From positions 1 to 37,992 of the forward strand of contig JASLHQ010000224.1 in NCBI GenBank assembly GCA_030152265.1: a stretch of DNA of 37,992 nucleotides, given 5' to 3'. This document shows positions 29,792 through 37,763 of the stretch, piece by piece (within the stretch, counting starts at the first letter, position 1; each line of letters begins with the position of its first letter). The position numbers and the translations under genes were made by a program. Source of the DNA: Savagea sp. (GTDB taxonomy: Bacteria; Bacillota; Bacilli; Bacillales_A; Planococcaceae). Below the pieces are notes generated by a model. That model saw nothing but the letters and a program-made list of their open reading frames with translations. It had not been told where the DNA came from and ran no database searches.

Positions 29792-30535
29792 TTGCTTCAA
29801 TCACTTTATTATGTTGAAACCCCTATGCTTTCGTTACTGTCTGTCGAACATCTTGCACTGTTGACGCTCATTTTTTCACTCGCTGGATTGCTCGTCGTTC
29901 GTCCTCAAGTGACATTTCGATATGAAACATTCATCCGCACTTCCCTCATTATCACAATCGTCGTCCAACAATTTTTATTATATTCTTGGTATATCGCCCA
30001 TCATGCTTTTGATCCGGTAGATGCATTACCTCTCTACCCTTGCCGCATTACGACACTGTTCGTCCTCTTTTTATTAATTAAATGGAATACGAAATTGTTT
30101 CACTTCACGTTTTATTGGGGGATTACCGGAGCATTTCTCGCACTTCTCTCGCCTGACACGAGCGGTCTAGGTTTTCCGAATGTCATGTTTATTCAATTTT
30201 TCTTAGGGCATGCTGCTTTGTTAATTGGAACAGTGTTTTTAGCCGTCATTCACGACTACAAACCGAATCAAGTGCATCTTTTCAAAACGTATCAATATAG
30301 CGCCATTTACTTTTTAAGCATTCTCTTCATTAATGAATGGCTCGGCAGCAATTACGCTTATTTACGCACTCCACCGCCGACACCGTTTTTAAGCGGAATC
30401 CCCGCTTATCCGTATCACGTGCCACTGCTCGTCATCGTCATGTTTTCACTATTTGCGATCGTCAATTTCCTTTACAAAATGAGTCAAAAAGCGTATGACG
30501 CCTGCCACGAGATGCGATTCCGTTTCAAAAATTAA
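29792..30535 (+). CDS. ywaF: YwaF-like integral membrane protein (TIGR02206 family)
   Basis: A 247-residue protein with about seven membrane segments. Conserved features are the polar residues in LPLYPCRITTLFVLF near residue 80, YWGITGAFLALLSPD near residue 108, FIQFFLGHAALLIG near residue 133, and NYAYLRTPPPTPFL near residue 188, all typical of the YwaF family of Firmicutes. Function is unknown. The start is TTG at 29792, 8 bases after GGGAGGG. Monocistronic, ending at a terminator shared with the convergent PepSY gene. Confidence 0.82.
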   Translation: MLQSLYYVETPMLSLLSVEHLALLTLIFSLAGLLVVRPQVTFRYETFIRTSLIITIVVQQFLLYSWYIAHHAFDPVDALPLYPCRITTLFVLFLLIKWNTKLFHFTFYWGITGAFLALLSPDTSGLGFPNVMFIQFFLGHAALLIGTVFLAVIHDYKPNQVHLFKTYQYSAIYFLSILFINEWLGSNYAYLRTPPPTPFLSGIPAYPYHVPLLVIVMFSLFAIVNFLYKMSQKAYDACHEMRFRFKN

Positions 30536-30537
30536 AA

Positions 30538-30582
30538 TACCGCTCCTTTCTATGAACGATTCGATAGAAAGGAGCGGTTTTT
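30538..30582. terminator. Bidirectional terminator between ywaF and the PepSY gene
   Basis: Perfect 15-bp arms ACCGCTCCTTTCTAT and ATAGAAAGGAGCGGT around 10 bases, with A-run left and T-run right. Confidence 0.93.
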
Positions 30583-31363
30583 ATGAGCGATCTTTCATTT
30601 CAATAAAAAGTACATCTCCTGTAATCGGATGAATACCGACCGATGTTTTATTGTTGCCATCGTACAATTTTACTTTGTACATCATTTGTTCATATTTTGT
30701 TTCTAATTCGATTTCAGCGATGATGCCTGGTGTCGTCGCTGTCGCTATTTGAGCGATATCGCAATACGTTAACATCGCTTGTCCTTTCGATGCATTCGCT
30801 ATTTGAGACGGATGACTTGCCCGCTCTTCTTTCGTGCGAATCACTTCTCCTGTCACAGCATCGATCGATAGTTTCAACTTTTGTTGAGCGCTTCGCAACT
30901 TCGCTTCATAATACGGAACGTCTCGGTCGATTTCTAATTCAATCTCTTCTAAAATTCCCCCTTGACGCATCGCAATTTCAGAAGCTTCACATATTCCGAT
31001 CACTTCTGAACGTTGTTGAGCAGGAATATTCGGCACTTCTTGTTCGGTCGGTTCCTTCTGCACTTCAACGATTCCTTCGCCTTCATTCGCTCGTTGTAAT
31101 TGCATCACTTCTCCTGTTTTTCCGTTTAATTGTAAATGATACACTTGTTGTTCATCTGTTAATTCGACTTCATATAAGAGGGATGTTTCTTCGCCTACTC
31201 GTTCTAGTTTTGTCACTTCTCCTGGATATTGCTTCGCTACTATCGATTTCACTTCTTCAGTCGTTAATGTTTTTATTTCTCGATTGTCTACTACTTGAAA
31301 TATTCCGATGCAAAACACGATGAGCAAACTGACTGCCCCAATGCCGACAATTATTTTTTTCAT
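30581..31363 (-). CDS. Membrane-anchored protein with three PepSY repeats
   Basis: A 260-residue protein with an N-terminal signal anchor (residues 5-25) and an extracytoplasmic part of three PepSY repeats, each ending in a beta-hairpin: LQLNGKTGEVMQL near residue 80, LSIDAVTGEVIRT near 170, and VGIHPITGDVLFIE near 245. PepSY domains inhibit proteases or accompany membrane electron-transfer proteins; the second role fits the operon with a ferric-reductase-like protein and ApbE. GTGGAGGAG precedes the ATG, which overlaps the upstream stop (ATGA). Last gene of a four-gene operon. YkoI of Bacillus, encoded beside YkoGH, is also a PepSY protein. Confidence 0.87.
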   Translation of the reverse strand: MKKIIVGIGAVSLLIVFCIGIFQVVDNREIKTLTTEEVKSIVAKQYPGEVTKLERVGEETSLLYEVELTDEQQVYHLQLNGKTGEVMQLQRANEGEGIVEVQKEPTEQEVPNIPAQQRSEVIGICEASEIAMRQGGILEEIELEIDRDVPYYEAKLRSAQQKLKLSIDAVTGEVIRTKEERASHPSQIANASKGQAMLTYCDIAQIATATTPGIIAEIELETKYEQMMYKVKLYDGNNKTSVGIHPITGDVLFIEMKDRS

Positions 31364-31911
31364 GCGATGTTCTCCTCCACTTTTCTTTTATTTTGCCTAT
31401 GTTCACACCACTCACCTAGCCCGTACGTCAAAACGATGATGATCGTCGAGCTGACATACATGCTAAGCATTCCGACTTGCATCGTATCCGTACCGATTAA
31501 AAAACCGTGAATCGCCATCATAAACCATGCGGGAAAGACGAGGAAGTGAATATTTTTCCATATAGGCCATGGCAATAATTTCATTCCTAAGTCCGCTACG
31601 ACGAACACGACGAACCAACTATACATCGCTACAATTCCGATACTCGATGCGATCGATTTGTCTTGGAAAGGGATCAAAATGTCCATCATCGTATAAGGCT
31701 CATACGTATCGAACAATAATGTCACAATATGAATAAACGACGCGATAAAACCGAGCCAAGCTGCTTGTTGATGCACATGGTAAAAAAACATATGACTCTT
31801 TTTCAAAAAAGAAAAACGTCTCAATAACCCAAAAAGCATTGCGATTGAAAATAAAAGGTAGGCGAATAAACCTGTAAATCGAATAACCGTCCACGTCGTC
31901 CATTCAATCAT
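31360..31911 (-). CDS. Ferric-reductase-like transmembrane haem protein
   Basis: A 183-residue integral membrane protein with about six helices. The pattern FYHVHQQAAWLGFIASFIHI and FLVFPAWFMMAIHGFLIG gives paired histidines on two helices at positions that bind haem b in ferric-reductase/cytochrome b-like (YedZ/MsrQ-type) proteins. It has no NAD or flavin reductase domain, so it would relay electrons across the membrane to or from partners. ATG at 31911 follows AAAAGGAG; the frame to 31962 would overlap apbE more deeply. It overlaps apbE by 8 bases and the PepSY gene by 4, so all are coupled. Confidence 0.82.
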   Translation of the reverse strand: MIEWTTWTVIRFTGLFAYLLFSIAMLFGLLRRFSFLKKSHMFFYHVHQQAAWLGFIASFIHIVTLLFDTYEPYTMMDILIPFQDKSIASSIGIVAMYSWFVVFVVADLGMKLLPWPIWKNIHFLVFPAWFMMAIHGFLIGTDTMQVGMLSMYVSSTIIIVLTYGLGEWCEHRQNKRKVEENIA

Positions 31912-32791
31912 ATGAAACACTCTCCTTTTCATAAACGATAAAACACTCACTCGATGGAGCATATCGCATAAACCATCTTTTTCGCTCCTCTTCCTCTAAC
32001 AAAAAACACATTTTAGCGAGCACTTCCGCTTCGAACGCACATTTCGTTCGTACTGTCGCTTGTATGACGTCCGTTGTGACTGGGCATCCCGTTTGACCGT
32101 CTAAAATATGGTGGTACTGCTCATTTCCTATTTTCCAGCTACGGTATAAACGGTTTGACGTCGCGACTGCACCGTTGTATCCACGAAATGTATGAATCGG
32201 TCTCGTCACATCGTAAGGATCCGCTACCGCAATCGTCCAACATTTATCGCCATTCGACCAAAAACGCATATCTCCTCCACCGTCTACGATGCCATACGTT
32301 GTCGTGCCTAACGATTGAAACCATTCAACTAATCGGTCGACGATATATCCTTTTGCGCAACCTCCTAAATCGACTTCTTGTGCAGATTGCTTCCATACAG
32401 TATCGTTTCCTTCAAATATGTAAGGAGGAAACATTTCTAGTTCCTCGCTCACACTGTTCCTTGCCGGGCGCCACTGTCCAGGTAAAAAAGAATGATCATA
32501 TCCTAATCGCTCCATATGACGCTTCACATACGGTGAAAAATGTCGATTCGTCTTTACGTAATATGTATGTGCTTCTAACAATAACTGATAGAAAAATGGA
32601 GATAATTGTAGACGTTCGCCAACTGAACAACGATTTAATTTTGCTAATTCATTATTTTGTTCAAATCGTGACCATTCGCGCTCCCACTTCTTTAAAAAGC
32701 GTGTGACACTCCTTTTCCAATGAAACGACTGCGAATGCGACAGGGCGACATAAAATTCCGTTCCCATGCAATTTATCGTCAATGTTTCCAT
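31904..32791 (-). CDS. apbE: FAD:protein FMN transferase (ApbE)
   Basis: A 295-residue ApbE. Family motifs are CMGTEFYVAL at the N-terminus, EVDLGGCAKGYIVDRLVEW near residue 140 (FAD-binding GxxKG), YGIVDGGGDMRFW near 165, AVATSNRLYRSW near 210 and HHILDGQTGCPV (Mg/FAD-binding) near 228. It attaches FMN covalently to a Ser/Thr of FMN-binding domain proteins outside the membrane. I see no lipobox or clear signal peptide, unlike many ApbE proteins. It starts one base after the small upstream gene and overlaps the reductase gene. No FMN-binding domain protein with the usual SGAT-type target motif is encoded in this window. Confidence 0.93.
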   Translation of the reverse strand: METLTINCMGTEFYVALSHSQSFHWKRSVTRFLKKWEREWSRFEQNNELAKLNRCSVGERLQLSPFFYQLLLEAHTYYVKTNRHFSPYVKRHMERLGYDHSFLPGQWRPARNSVSEELEMFPPYIFEGNDTVWKQSAQEVDLGGCAKGYIVDRLVEWFQSLGTTTYGIVDGGGDMRFWSNGDKCWTIAVADPYDVTRPIHTFRGYNGAVATSNRLYRSWKIGNEQYHHILDGQTGCPVTTDVIQATVRTKCAFEAEVLAKMCFLLEEEERKRWFMRYAPSSECFIVYEKESVSYD

Positions 32792-32792
32792 A

Positions 32793-32993
32793 TTAAGAAC
32801 GCCTCGTCAGTCGATCAATCGATATTTTCTCATAAGGAGAAGCAATTCGTTCTTCATATACGTTCAATTCACTTTGTTCATTTTCTGAAATAACTACTTG
32901 TTCAGGCAGTTCTTCCATTTGCGTCATAATCCAATAGCCACTCGCTACACTGCATATTCCGACGACCCATCTCGCTTTCTTCATCACTGTCAT
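32793..32993 (-). CDS. Small signal-anchored protein, first gene of the apbE operon
   Basis: A 66-residue protein: basic start (MTVMKKARW), a hydrophobic segment of about 16 residues (VVGICSVASGYWIMTQ), then an acidic extracytoplasmic tail ending EKISIDRLTRRS. I do not recognise a family. Its place ahead of apbE suggests a part of the redox system, but it has no haem motif (CxxCH) and no flavinylation motif. AGGAGGAG precedes the ATG at 32993; the ATG three codons later is an alternative start. Confidence 0.65.
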   Translation of the reverse strand: MTVMKKARWVVGICSVASGYWIMTQMEELPEQVVISENEQSELNVYEERIASPYEKISIDRLTRRS

Positions 32994-33079
32994 CTCATCT
33001 CCTCCTCTATACGAAATATAATACGGAACCTTTCTAAGAAGAGGATAAAACGAACATTAAAATTTGATGAGAATTCACT

Positions 33080-33116
33080 AAAAAACGGTTTTCCTCTACT
33101 TATTAAGGAAAACCGC
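33080..33116 (-). terminator. Terminator of the two-component operon
   Basis: Perfect 9-bp arms CGGTTTTCC and GGAAAACCG around 12 bases, followed on the minus strand by TTTTTTAG. It separates the kinase gene from the apbE operon, which must then have its own promoter or receive readthrough. Confidence 0.88.
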
Positions 33117-33124
33117 TTTCGTCA

Positions 33125-34468
33125 TTATGACAGGCGTGGTAAATATATTTCAAACTGCGTACCATCTACTTTTTTCGTACAAACAATTTTTCCTTCATGT
33201 GCTTCAACAATCGTACGAGCGATCGCTAAACCTAATCCTGTTCCTCCGTCTTTACGAGTACGCGCTTCATCGATGCGATAAAAGCGGTCAAATAAATGCG
33301 GGAGATGTTGTTCTTCAATCGAATGCCCTTCATCTTTTACAATGAAGACGATTTCGTCCTCTCGTTCGTATAAAGACAATGTAATCGTCCCTTCTCCGTA
33401 AGCGAGTGCGTTGTCGATTAAAATGTAGAGCACTTGTTGCATTTGCTCTTTATGTGCATAAAATGAAACAGGTTGTAACTTCGTCTGAAACGATCGATCC
33501 GTCACACCTTGGAAAGAATCGATAACATTTTCACATAATTTTTTCCCGTCGATAGTTTCTTTTACTAACGTCGACTCATTTTTCGCTAATAAAAGAAGTT
33601 GTTCAATAAGTGCCTGCATCCGATTTAATTCTGTTTGAATCGTGTGTAAAGATTCTTCTACTACTTCCGGATGTTGTTTCCCTCTCCGTTCTATTAATTG
33701 CACATACCCTTGCATAATTGCGAGGGGAGTTTTCAATTCATGAGAGGCATCTGAAACGAAAGCTTCTTGCTTTTCGAAACTTACTTTTAATGCGTCCATC
33801 CATTCATTAAATGCATATTCTAATTCATACAGTTCGTCATGTGGACGGTTTTGTTGTAAAGGGATTTTCTCCCACTTCTCTCCTTCTGTATTTCGGCGCA
33901 TCGTTTCTATGAGCTGTTGAATCGGCTTTAAAATAAAATTCGCCAAAGTACCGCTCGCTAACAATGTTGGAAGAATAATAAATAGCGAGGAAAAAAGCAA
34001 AACATATAGTAGAAGTAACATATCGCTCTGTAAAGACGTGAGGACATGACTAATTTGTAACGTTACGACACGGCCATCTTCCCAAATAATCGGTTTCGCA
34101 ATGATGGCGACTTTTTCTCCGTCCGTATGCCGGTCGATATACCGCTTCTCACTCGTCACGTACTCGCTCGGTAATGTCATATAAGCGGAATCTTTCATCA
34201 GCTGATGTACGTACTGTCCGTCCGGCGCAACAATCCGTATCATACCATCTGCTGGAATGTAAGCCGTCATTAAATCGACTGTCGGAATTTGACTCACTTT
34301 ATTTTTTTGAAGCGCTTCTTCAATAGCTGCTGTTTGATTCACTAACTGATCTAACGCTCTCGTCGTTGACATTTTATCAAACATCGTATAAATCGTCGTA
34401 TTGACAATCGCGACGAGAAGTAAAAGAAAAATCGTCGTAAATAATTGAATTCTCGTTTTTAATTTCAT
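33125..34468 (-). CDS. ykoH: Sensor histidine kinase (YkoH/ArlS-like)
   Basis: A 447-residue kinase. Two membrane segments (about residues 9-29 and 150-175) flank an extracytoplasmic sensor of about 120 residues. A HAMP-like linker follows, then the dimerisation box FVSDASHELKTP with phospho-acceptor His243, an N box LIDNALAYG, and ATP-lid motifs VKDEGHSI, FDRFYRID and GGTGLGLAIA. AAGGATT lies ahead of the ATG, 3 bases after the regulator stop. The regulator is closest to YkoG/ArlR, and PepSY and redox genes follow, as PepSY genes follow ykoGH in Bacillus; a cell-envelope or redox cue is possible. Confidence 0.88.
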   Translation of the reverse strand: MKLKTRIQLFTTIFLLLLVAIVNTTIYTMFDKMSTTRALDQLVNQTAAIEEALQKNKVSQIPTVDLMTAYIPADGMIRIVAPDGQYVHQLMKDSAYMTLPSEYVTSEKRYIDRHTDGEKVAIIAKPIIWEDGRVVTLQISHVLTSLQSDMLLLLYVLLFSSLFIILPTLLASGTLANFILKPIQQLIETMRRNTEGEKWEKIPLQQNRPHDELYELEYAFNEWMDALKVSFEKQEAFVSDASHELKTPLAIMQGYVQLIERRGKQHPEVVEESLHTIQTELNRMQALIEQLLLLAKNESTLVKETIDGKKLCENVIDSFQGVTDRSFQTKLQPVSFYAHKEQMQQVLYILIDNALAYGEGTITLSLYEREDEIVFIVKDEGHSIEEQHLPHLFDRFYRIDEARTRKDGGTGLGLAIARTIVEAHEGKIVCTKKVDGTQFEIYLPRLS

Positions 34469-34471
34469 CGT

Positions 34472-35152
34472 TTAATCCTTCATGACATATCCGACACCGC
34501 GCACCGTCTCGATATAAGAAGGGGCATCAGGTCGATCGATTTTTTGACGGATGTAACGAATGTATACGTCGACGACATTCGTATCTCCTGTATATGTATA
34601 GCCCCACACATGTTCAATAATTTGCTCTCGCGTTAACACGACATTGCGATTGCGCAATAAATAACAAAGTAAATCAAACTCTTTCGCTGTTAACGCAATT
34701 TGTTCGTCTCCACGCATCACTTCTCGCGCGAGCGGATCGACGACTAAATCTTTCATTGTAAATGATTGACGCGTTGTATGCTCATTCGAATGAGAGCGCA
34801 AGTGTACGCGAATTCTAGCGAGTAGTTCTTCGCTATTAAACGGCTTCGTCACATAATCATTCGCTCCCAAATCAAGCCCACTCACTTTATCCCACACTTG
34901 ATCCCGTGCTGTTAATAAAATGACTGGCGTCCGATTTCCTTGTTTGCGTAAATGGCGCAACACTTCTAATCCACTCGCTCCTGGCAACATAATATCGAGT
35001 AAAATTAAATCCCACTTGTTCGTTTGAATTTCTTCCAACGCTCGTTTGCCGTTATGTAAAACTGTCGTTTCATACTGCTCGTACTGTAATTCCAACTGCA
35101 ATAAACGCGCGAGTTGTTCTTCATCTTCCACAATTAAAATATGCGGTCGCAA
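34472..35152 (-). CDS. ykoG: OmpR-family response regulator (YkoG/ArlR-like)
   Basis: A 226-residue regulator. The receiver domain has acidic pocket EDEE (9-12), phospho-acceptor Asp53 in LLDIMLPG, Thr in LLTARD and Lys in VTKPF. The winged-helix domain ends with VWGYTYTGDTNVVDVYIRYIRQKI and VRGVGYVMKD, typical of OmpR/PhoB regulators. The start is TTG at 35152 behind GAAAGGGGAG. A promoter TTGAGT-18-TACAAT precedes it. Likely targets are its own operon and the apbE operon just downstream; the divergent DASS transporter is another possibility. Confidence 0.9.
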   Translation of the reverse strand: MRPHILIVEDEEQLARLLQLELQYEQYETTVLHNGKRALEEIQTNKWDLILLDIMLPGASGLEVLRHLRKQGNRTPVILLTARDQVWDKVSGLDLGANDYVTKPFNSEELLARIRVHLRSHSNEHTTRQSFTMKDLVVDPLAREVMRGDEQIALTAKEFDLLCYLLRNRNVVLTREQIIEHVWGYTYTGDTNVVDVYIRYIRQKIDRPDAPSYIETVRGVGYVMKD

Positions 35153-35186
35153 TCAACTCTCCCCTTTCTTTTTTACTACAACGTCT

Positions 35187-35216
35187 ATTGTATCTTACTC
35201 AAAAGAAACGACTCAA
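35187..35216 (-). promoter_or_regulatory. Sigma-A promoter of the two-component operon
   Basis: Minus-strand TTGAGT (35211-35216), an 18-base spacer, TACAAT (35187-35192), about 35 bases before the TTG start. Confidence 0.6.
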
Positions 35217-35284
35217 CATTTTCTGTATTTTCTTTCTATTCTATTTTAGGTGAATAAAATTATTTTTAAGCGTGAACTGAATTG

Positions 35285-35298
35285 TGTTATCGCTTTCA
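35285..35298 (+). promoter_or_regulatory. Candidate cre site upstream of the DASS transporter
   Basis: TGTTATCGCTTTCA matches the cre consensus TGWAAnCGnTnWCA at all positions but one. It lies 220 bases before the transporter gene. The rest of the 350-base intergenic region is AT-rich, with no ORF and no clear promoter for the transporter beyond weak candidates near 35450-35475. Confidence 0.4.
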
Positions 35299-35506
35299 TT
35301 TAAATAATATTAAAAACTTAAAATCCTCTGTCCCTTCTCGCACATAGGCTCGCAAAAAACGTTTACAATCTAAGTGTTTTATGAACCGATAACTTATACT
35401 ACTCTTTATTTGTAATGTTATGATTAACTTTCTTTTTTCCATACTTTTTCCTTATAAAATATGGCACAATAGTAATGAAATCATTTATTTAGAAAGGAAG
35501 AGTTAT

Positions 35507-36979
35507 ATGACTGAAGAAAAAAAGAAAAGAAATTTGAAACCTCTTTGGATTTTACTAGCATTTGCAACATTATTTATCATTACATTTCTTCCAACACCGC
35601 CTGATTTACCGGTGGCGGGCCAACGTGCGCTTGCTATTTTAGCGTTCGCGGTTATTTTATGGGTTACTGAAGCGGTAAGCTATCCCGTCAGTGCTGCGAT
35701 GATTATTGCCATCGTCGCCTTATCTTTAGGAACGAGTCCAAGTTTGGACGATCCTGAAAAAGTAATGGGAACGAAAGGTGCACTGAAATATGCACTTGCT
35801 GGATTTTCTAGTCCTGCCGTTGCTCTCGTAGCAGGAGCGCTATTTTTAGCGGCTGCGATGCAAGCGACGAATTTGCACAAGCGACTTGCACTTTTTATTT
35901 TATCGAAAGTAGGAGCTAAAACTGGAGCGATCGTTTTCGGAGCGATTCTCGTGTCGATTATTTTAGCCTTTTTCGTACCTAGCGCTACGGCACGCGCTGG
36001 TGCTGTCGTTCCGATTTTGCTCGGAATGGTTGCCGCATTCGGTCTGCCTCATAACAGTAGACTCGGCGCATTGCTCGTCATTACAGCAGTTCAAGCGATT
36101 TCCATTTGGAACGTCGGAATTAAAACAGCTGCTGCTCAAAATATGGTCGCAATCGACTTTATCGAAAAACAACTTGGAGAATCTGTCGCATGGGGCGATT
36201 GGTTTTTATATGCCGCACCGTGGTCGATTCTCATGTCCGTCATTTTATACTTCATTATGGTTCGACTCATTAAACCAGAAACGAAAGTTGTAGAAGGCGG
36301 CATGGACGTCGTCAAAGAAAACTTAAAAAGTTTAGGTCCGATTCGTCCAGAAGAAATTCGACTTATCGTCATTTCTGTTTTACTTCTCATTTTCTGGTCG
36401 ACAGAATCGCGTCTACATCCGTTCGATACGACGACGATTACACTCGTAGCGGTCGCGATTTTACTCACGCCGAAAATCGGGATTTTCGATTGGAAAACAG
36501 TCGAAAAACTCATCCCTTGGGGAACGATTATCGTCTTCGCTGTCGGAATTGCATTAGGGCTCATTTTACTCGATACATCAGGTGCTCAATGGCTCTCCGA
36601 CAAAGTGTTCGGTGCTCTCGGATTAGATTCGATGCCGCTTCTCGCGACAATCGCGCTTCTCGCTCTATTTAACATTTTGATTCACTTAGGTTTTGCGAGC
36701 GCGACAAGTTTAGCGAGTGCGCTCATTCCGATTGTACTCGTGTTAGCGACAACATTACAAGGAGACTTCAATCCAGTCGGATTCGTATTAATTCAACAAT
36801 TCGTCATTAGTTTCGGATTTTTACTCCCTGTTAACGCACCACAAAATATGTTGGCATACGGAACGGGAGCATTTTCCGTCAAAGATTTCTTTAAAGCAGG
36901 TCTACCACTAACAATTGCCGGGTACTTGCTCATTCTTCTCTTCAGTGCAACGTACTGGCAATGGATCGGTTTACTTTAA
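35507..36979 (+). CDS. DASS/SLC13-family dicarboxylate transporter
   Basis: A 490-residue anion:sodium symporter-family protein with about 12 membrane segments. Landmarks are PVAGQRALAILAFAVILWVTEA near residue 30, FVPSATARAGAVVPILLGM near residue 158, NVGIKTAAAQNMVA near residue 205, SATSLASALIPIVL near residue 405 and LLPVNAPQNMLAYGTGAFSVKDFFKAG near residue 445; the last is the second substrate/sodium site of the family. Likely substrates are malate, succinate, fumarate or 2-oxoglutarate. ATG at 35507 follows GAAAGGAAG; the longer frame to 35420 lacks a ribosome site and runs through promoter-like DNA. It ends at its own terminator. Confidence 0.9.
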   Translation: MTEEKKKRNLKPLWILLAFATLFIITFLPTPPDLPVAGQRALAILAFAVILWVTEAVSYPVSAAMIIAIVALSLGTSPSLDDPEKVMGTKGALKYALAGFSSPAVALVAGALFLAAAMQATNLHKRLALFILSKVGAKTGAIVFGAILVSIILAFFVPSATARAGAVVPILLGMVAAFGLPHNSRLGALLVITAVQAISIWNVGIKTAAAQNMVAIDFIEKQLGESVAWGDWFLYAAPWSILMSVILYFIMVRLIKPETKVVEGGMDVVKENLKSLGPIRPEEIRLIVISVLLLIFWSTESRLHPFDTTTITLVAVAILLTPKIGIFDWKTVEKLIPWGTIIVFAVGIALGLILLDTSGAQWLSDKVFGALGLDSMPLLATIALLALFNILIHLGFASATSLASALIPIVLVLATTLQGDFNPVGFVLIQQFVISFGFLLPVNAPQNMLAYGTGAFSVKDFFKAGLPLTIAGYLLILLFSATYWQWIGLL

Positions 36980-36985
36980 TTATTC

Positions 36986-37022
36986 ACCTCTCTCTTCATT
37001 CAAAAAAGGGAGAGGTTTTTTA
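36986..37022 (+). terminator. Terminator of the DASS transporter gene
   Basis: Arms ACCTCTC and GAGAGGT around a 17-base inner region, then TTTTTT. Confidence 0.85.
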
Positions 37023-37086
37023 TCTTTCGATGTCATAATTCATTTCTATTTAAAAAATTCCGTTCTTTTTTCTCATGCATCACCTA

Positions 37087-37111
37087 GTTTTTTTCAACAA
37101 ATATAGGGAAT
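37087..37111 (+). promoter_or_regulatory. SigB-type (general stress) promoter candidate
   Basis: GTTTTT, a 13-base spacer, then GGGAAT, fitting the SigB consensus GTTTWW-n12-15-GGGWAW. It lies about 75 bases before a small hydrophilic protein gene, the type often in SigB regulons. No good sigma-A promoter is seen there. Confidence 0.5.
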
Positions 37112-37185
37112 CTACATAGTAGTCACCCTTTTGATTGTACAGTATTTGTTCTAAAAACAATTTAACTAAAGTGAGGTGAAGATGC

Positions 37186-37362
37186 ATGAGTGAGAAAAGA
37201 GAACCTGAACAAAAACTCGTAGAAAAACAGCGCAGAGAAGAACAACATGGCACAAATCCGGATAAGTATGAACCGAAAGAAGGGTTCGCAAAAGACGGCA
37301 ATGCCCGTGGTGTCGTTCCTAAAAATAGTGACGACCAACCGAAAAAGAAAAAACATGAATAA
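37186..37362 (+). CDS. Small, highly charged hydrophilic protein
   Basis: A 58-residue ORF with GTGAGGTG a few bases before the ATG. The sequence runs MSEKREPEQKLVEKQRREEQ, HGTNPDKYEPKEGFAKDGNA, then RGVVPKNSDDQPKKKKHE. About half the residues are charged, there are no cysteines or membrane segments, and the protein is likely disordered. I cannot name a family. Composition and a SigB-like promoter suggest a general stress protein, which is inference. It ends just before a hairpin shared with the convergent gene. Confidence 0.75.
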   Translation: MSEKREPEQKLVEKQRREEQHGTNPDKYEPKEGFAKDGNARGVVPKNSDDQPKKKKHE

Positions 37363-37402
37363 AAAGAGCGGAGCGACTCGAAATACTCGGTCGCCCCGCT
37401 TA
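37361..37402. terminator. Terminator between the small hydrophilic and small membrane genes
   Basis: Arms AGCGGAGCGAC and GTCGCCCCGCT (one mismatch) around 12 bases. The T-run is good on the minus strand (CTTTTTATT) and weak on the plus strand. Confidence 0.8.
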
Positions 37403-37424
37403 TTGTATATGAACATATCATCCG

Positions 37425-37736
37425 TTATTTTCGATTATTCCGCACACTGCGGATATTCAAGAACATAAGAATTGCCAATACGATGAGCCAACCGTACAAC
37501 CATTGAGGAGAGATAGACCATATTTCGACAGCATAAACCGACAATGGAACGAGTAAAAATACAATTCCGAGTGACAGATTCAAAACGCTCTGTTGTTTAT
37601 GATATTGAGAGATGTCGCGAATACGCTCTTTTTTAATTCTGATGAAAAGCCATCCGCCTTTTTTATATCGATGAGCGTAAGCTAAACTAAAAGCAATGAT
37701 CGCTAACAAAATGAGCATCCCGTTCAAAAATAACAT
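37425..37736 (-). CDS. Small membrane protein, unassigned
   Basis: A 103-residue protein with three predicted membrane helices: about residues 3-20, 48-68 and 76-95. Between the first two lies a basic cytoplasmic loop (YKKGGWLFIRIKKERIRDIS), and the C-terminus is basic (RSVRNNRK). I do not recognise a family. GGAGAGGG precedes the ATG. It is 27 bases downstream of the WYL gene and probably co-transcribed with it. Confidence 0.65.
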   Translation of the reverse strand: MLFLNGMLILLAIIAFSLAYAHRYKKGGWLFIRIKKERIRDISQYHKQQSVLNLSLGIVFLLVPLSVYAVEIWSISPQWLYGWLIVLAILMFLNIRSVRNNRK

Positions 37737-37763
37737 ATCCCTCTCCTCCTCCTCATGTCGCGC

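Noticed and set aside
30730..31323. 197-codon plus-strand ORF
   Set aside because: Antisense to the PepSY gene; leucine-rich shadow with no ribosome site.
32155..32706. 183-codon plus-strand ORF
   Set aside because: Antisense to apbE, whose family motifs are complete.
35351..35366. AAAAAACGTTTACA as a cre site
   Set aside because: Lacks the leading TG of the consensus; the site at 35285-35298 fits better.
35463..35478. TGGCACAATAGTAATG as a second sigma-54 promoter before the DASS gene
   Set aside because: The -24 half matches but the -12 half lacks TTGC.
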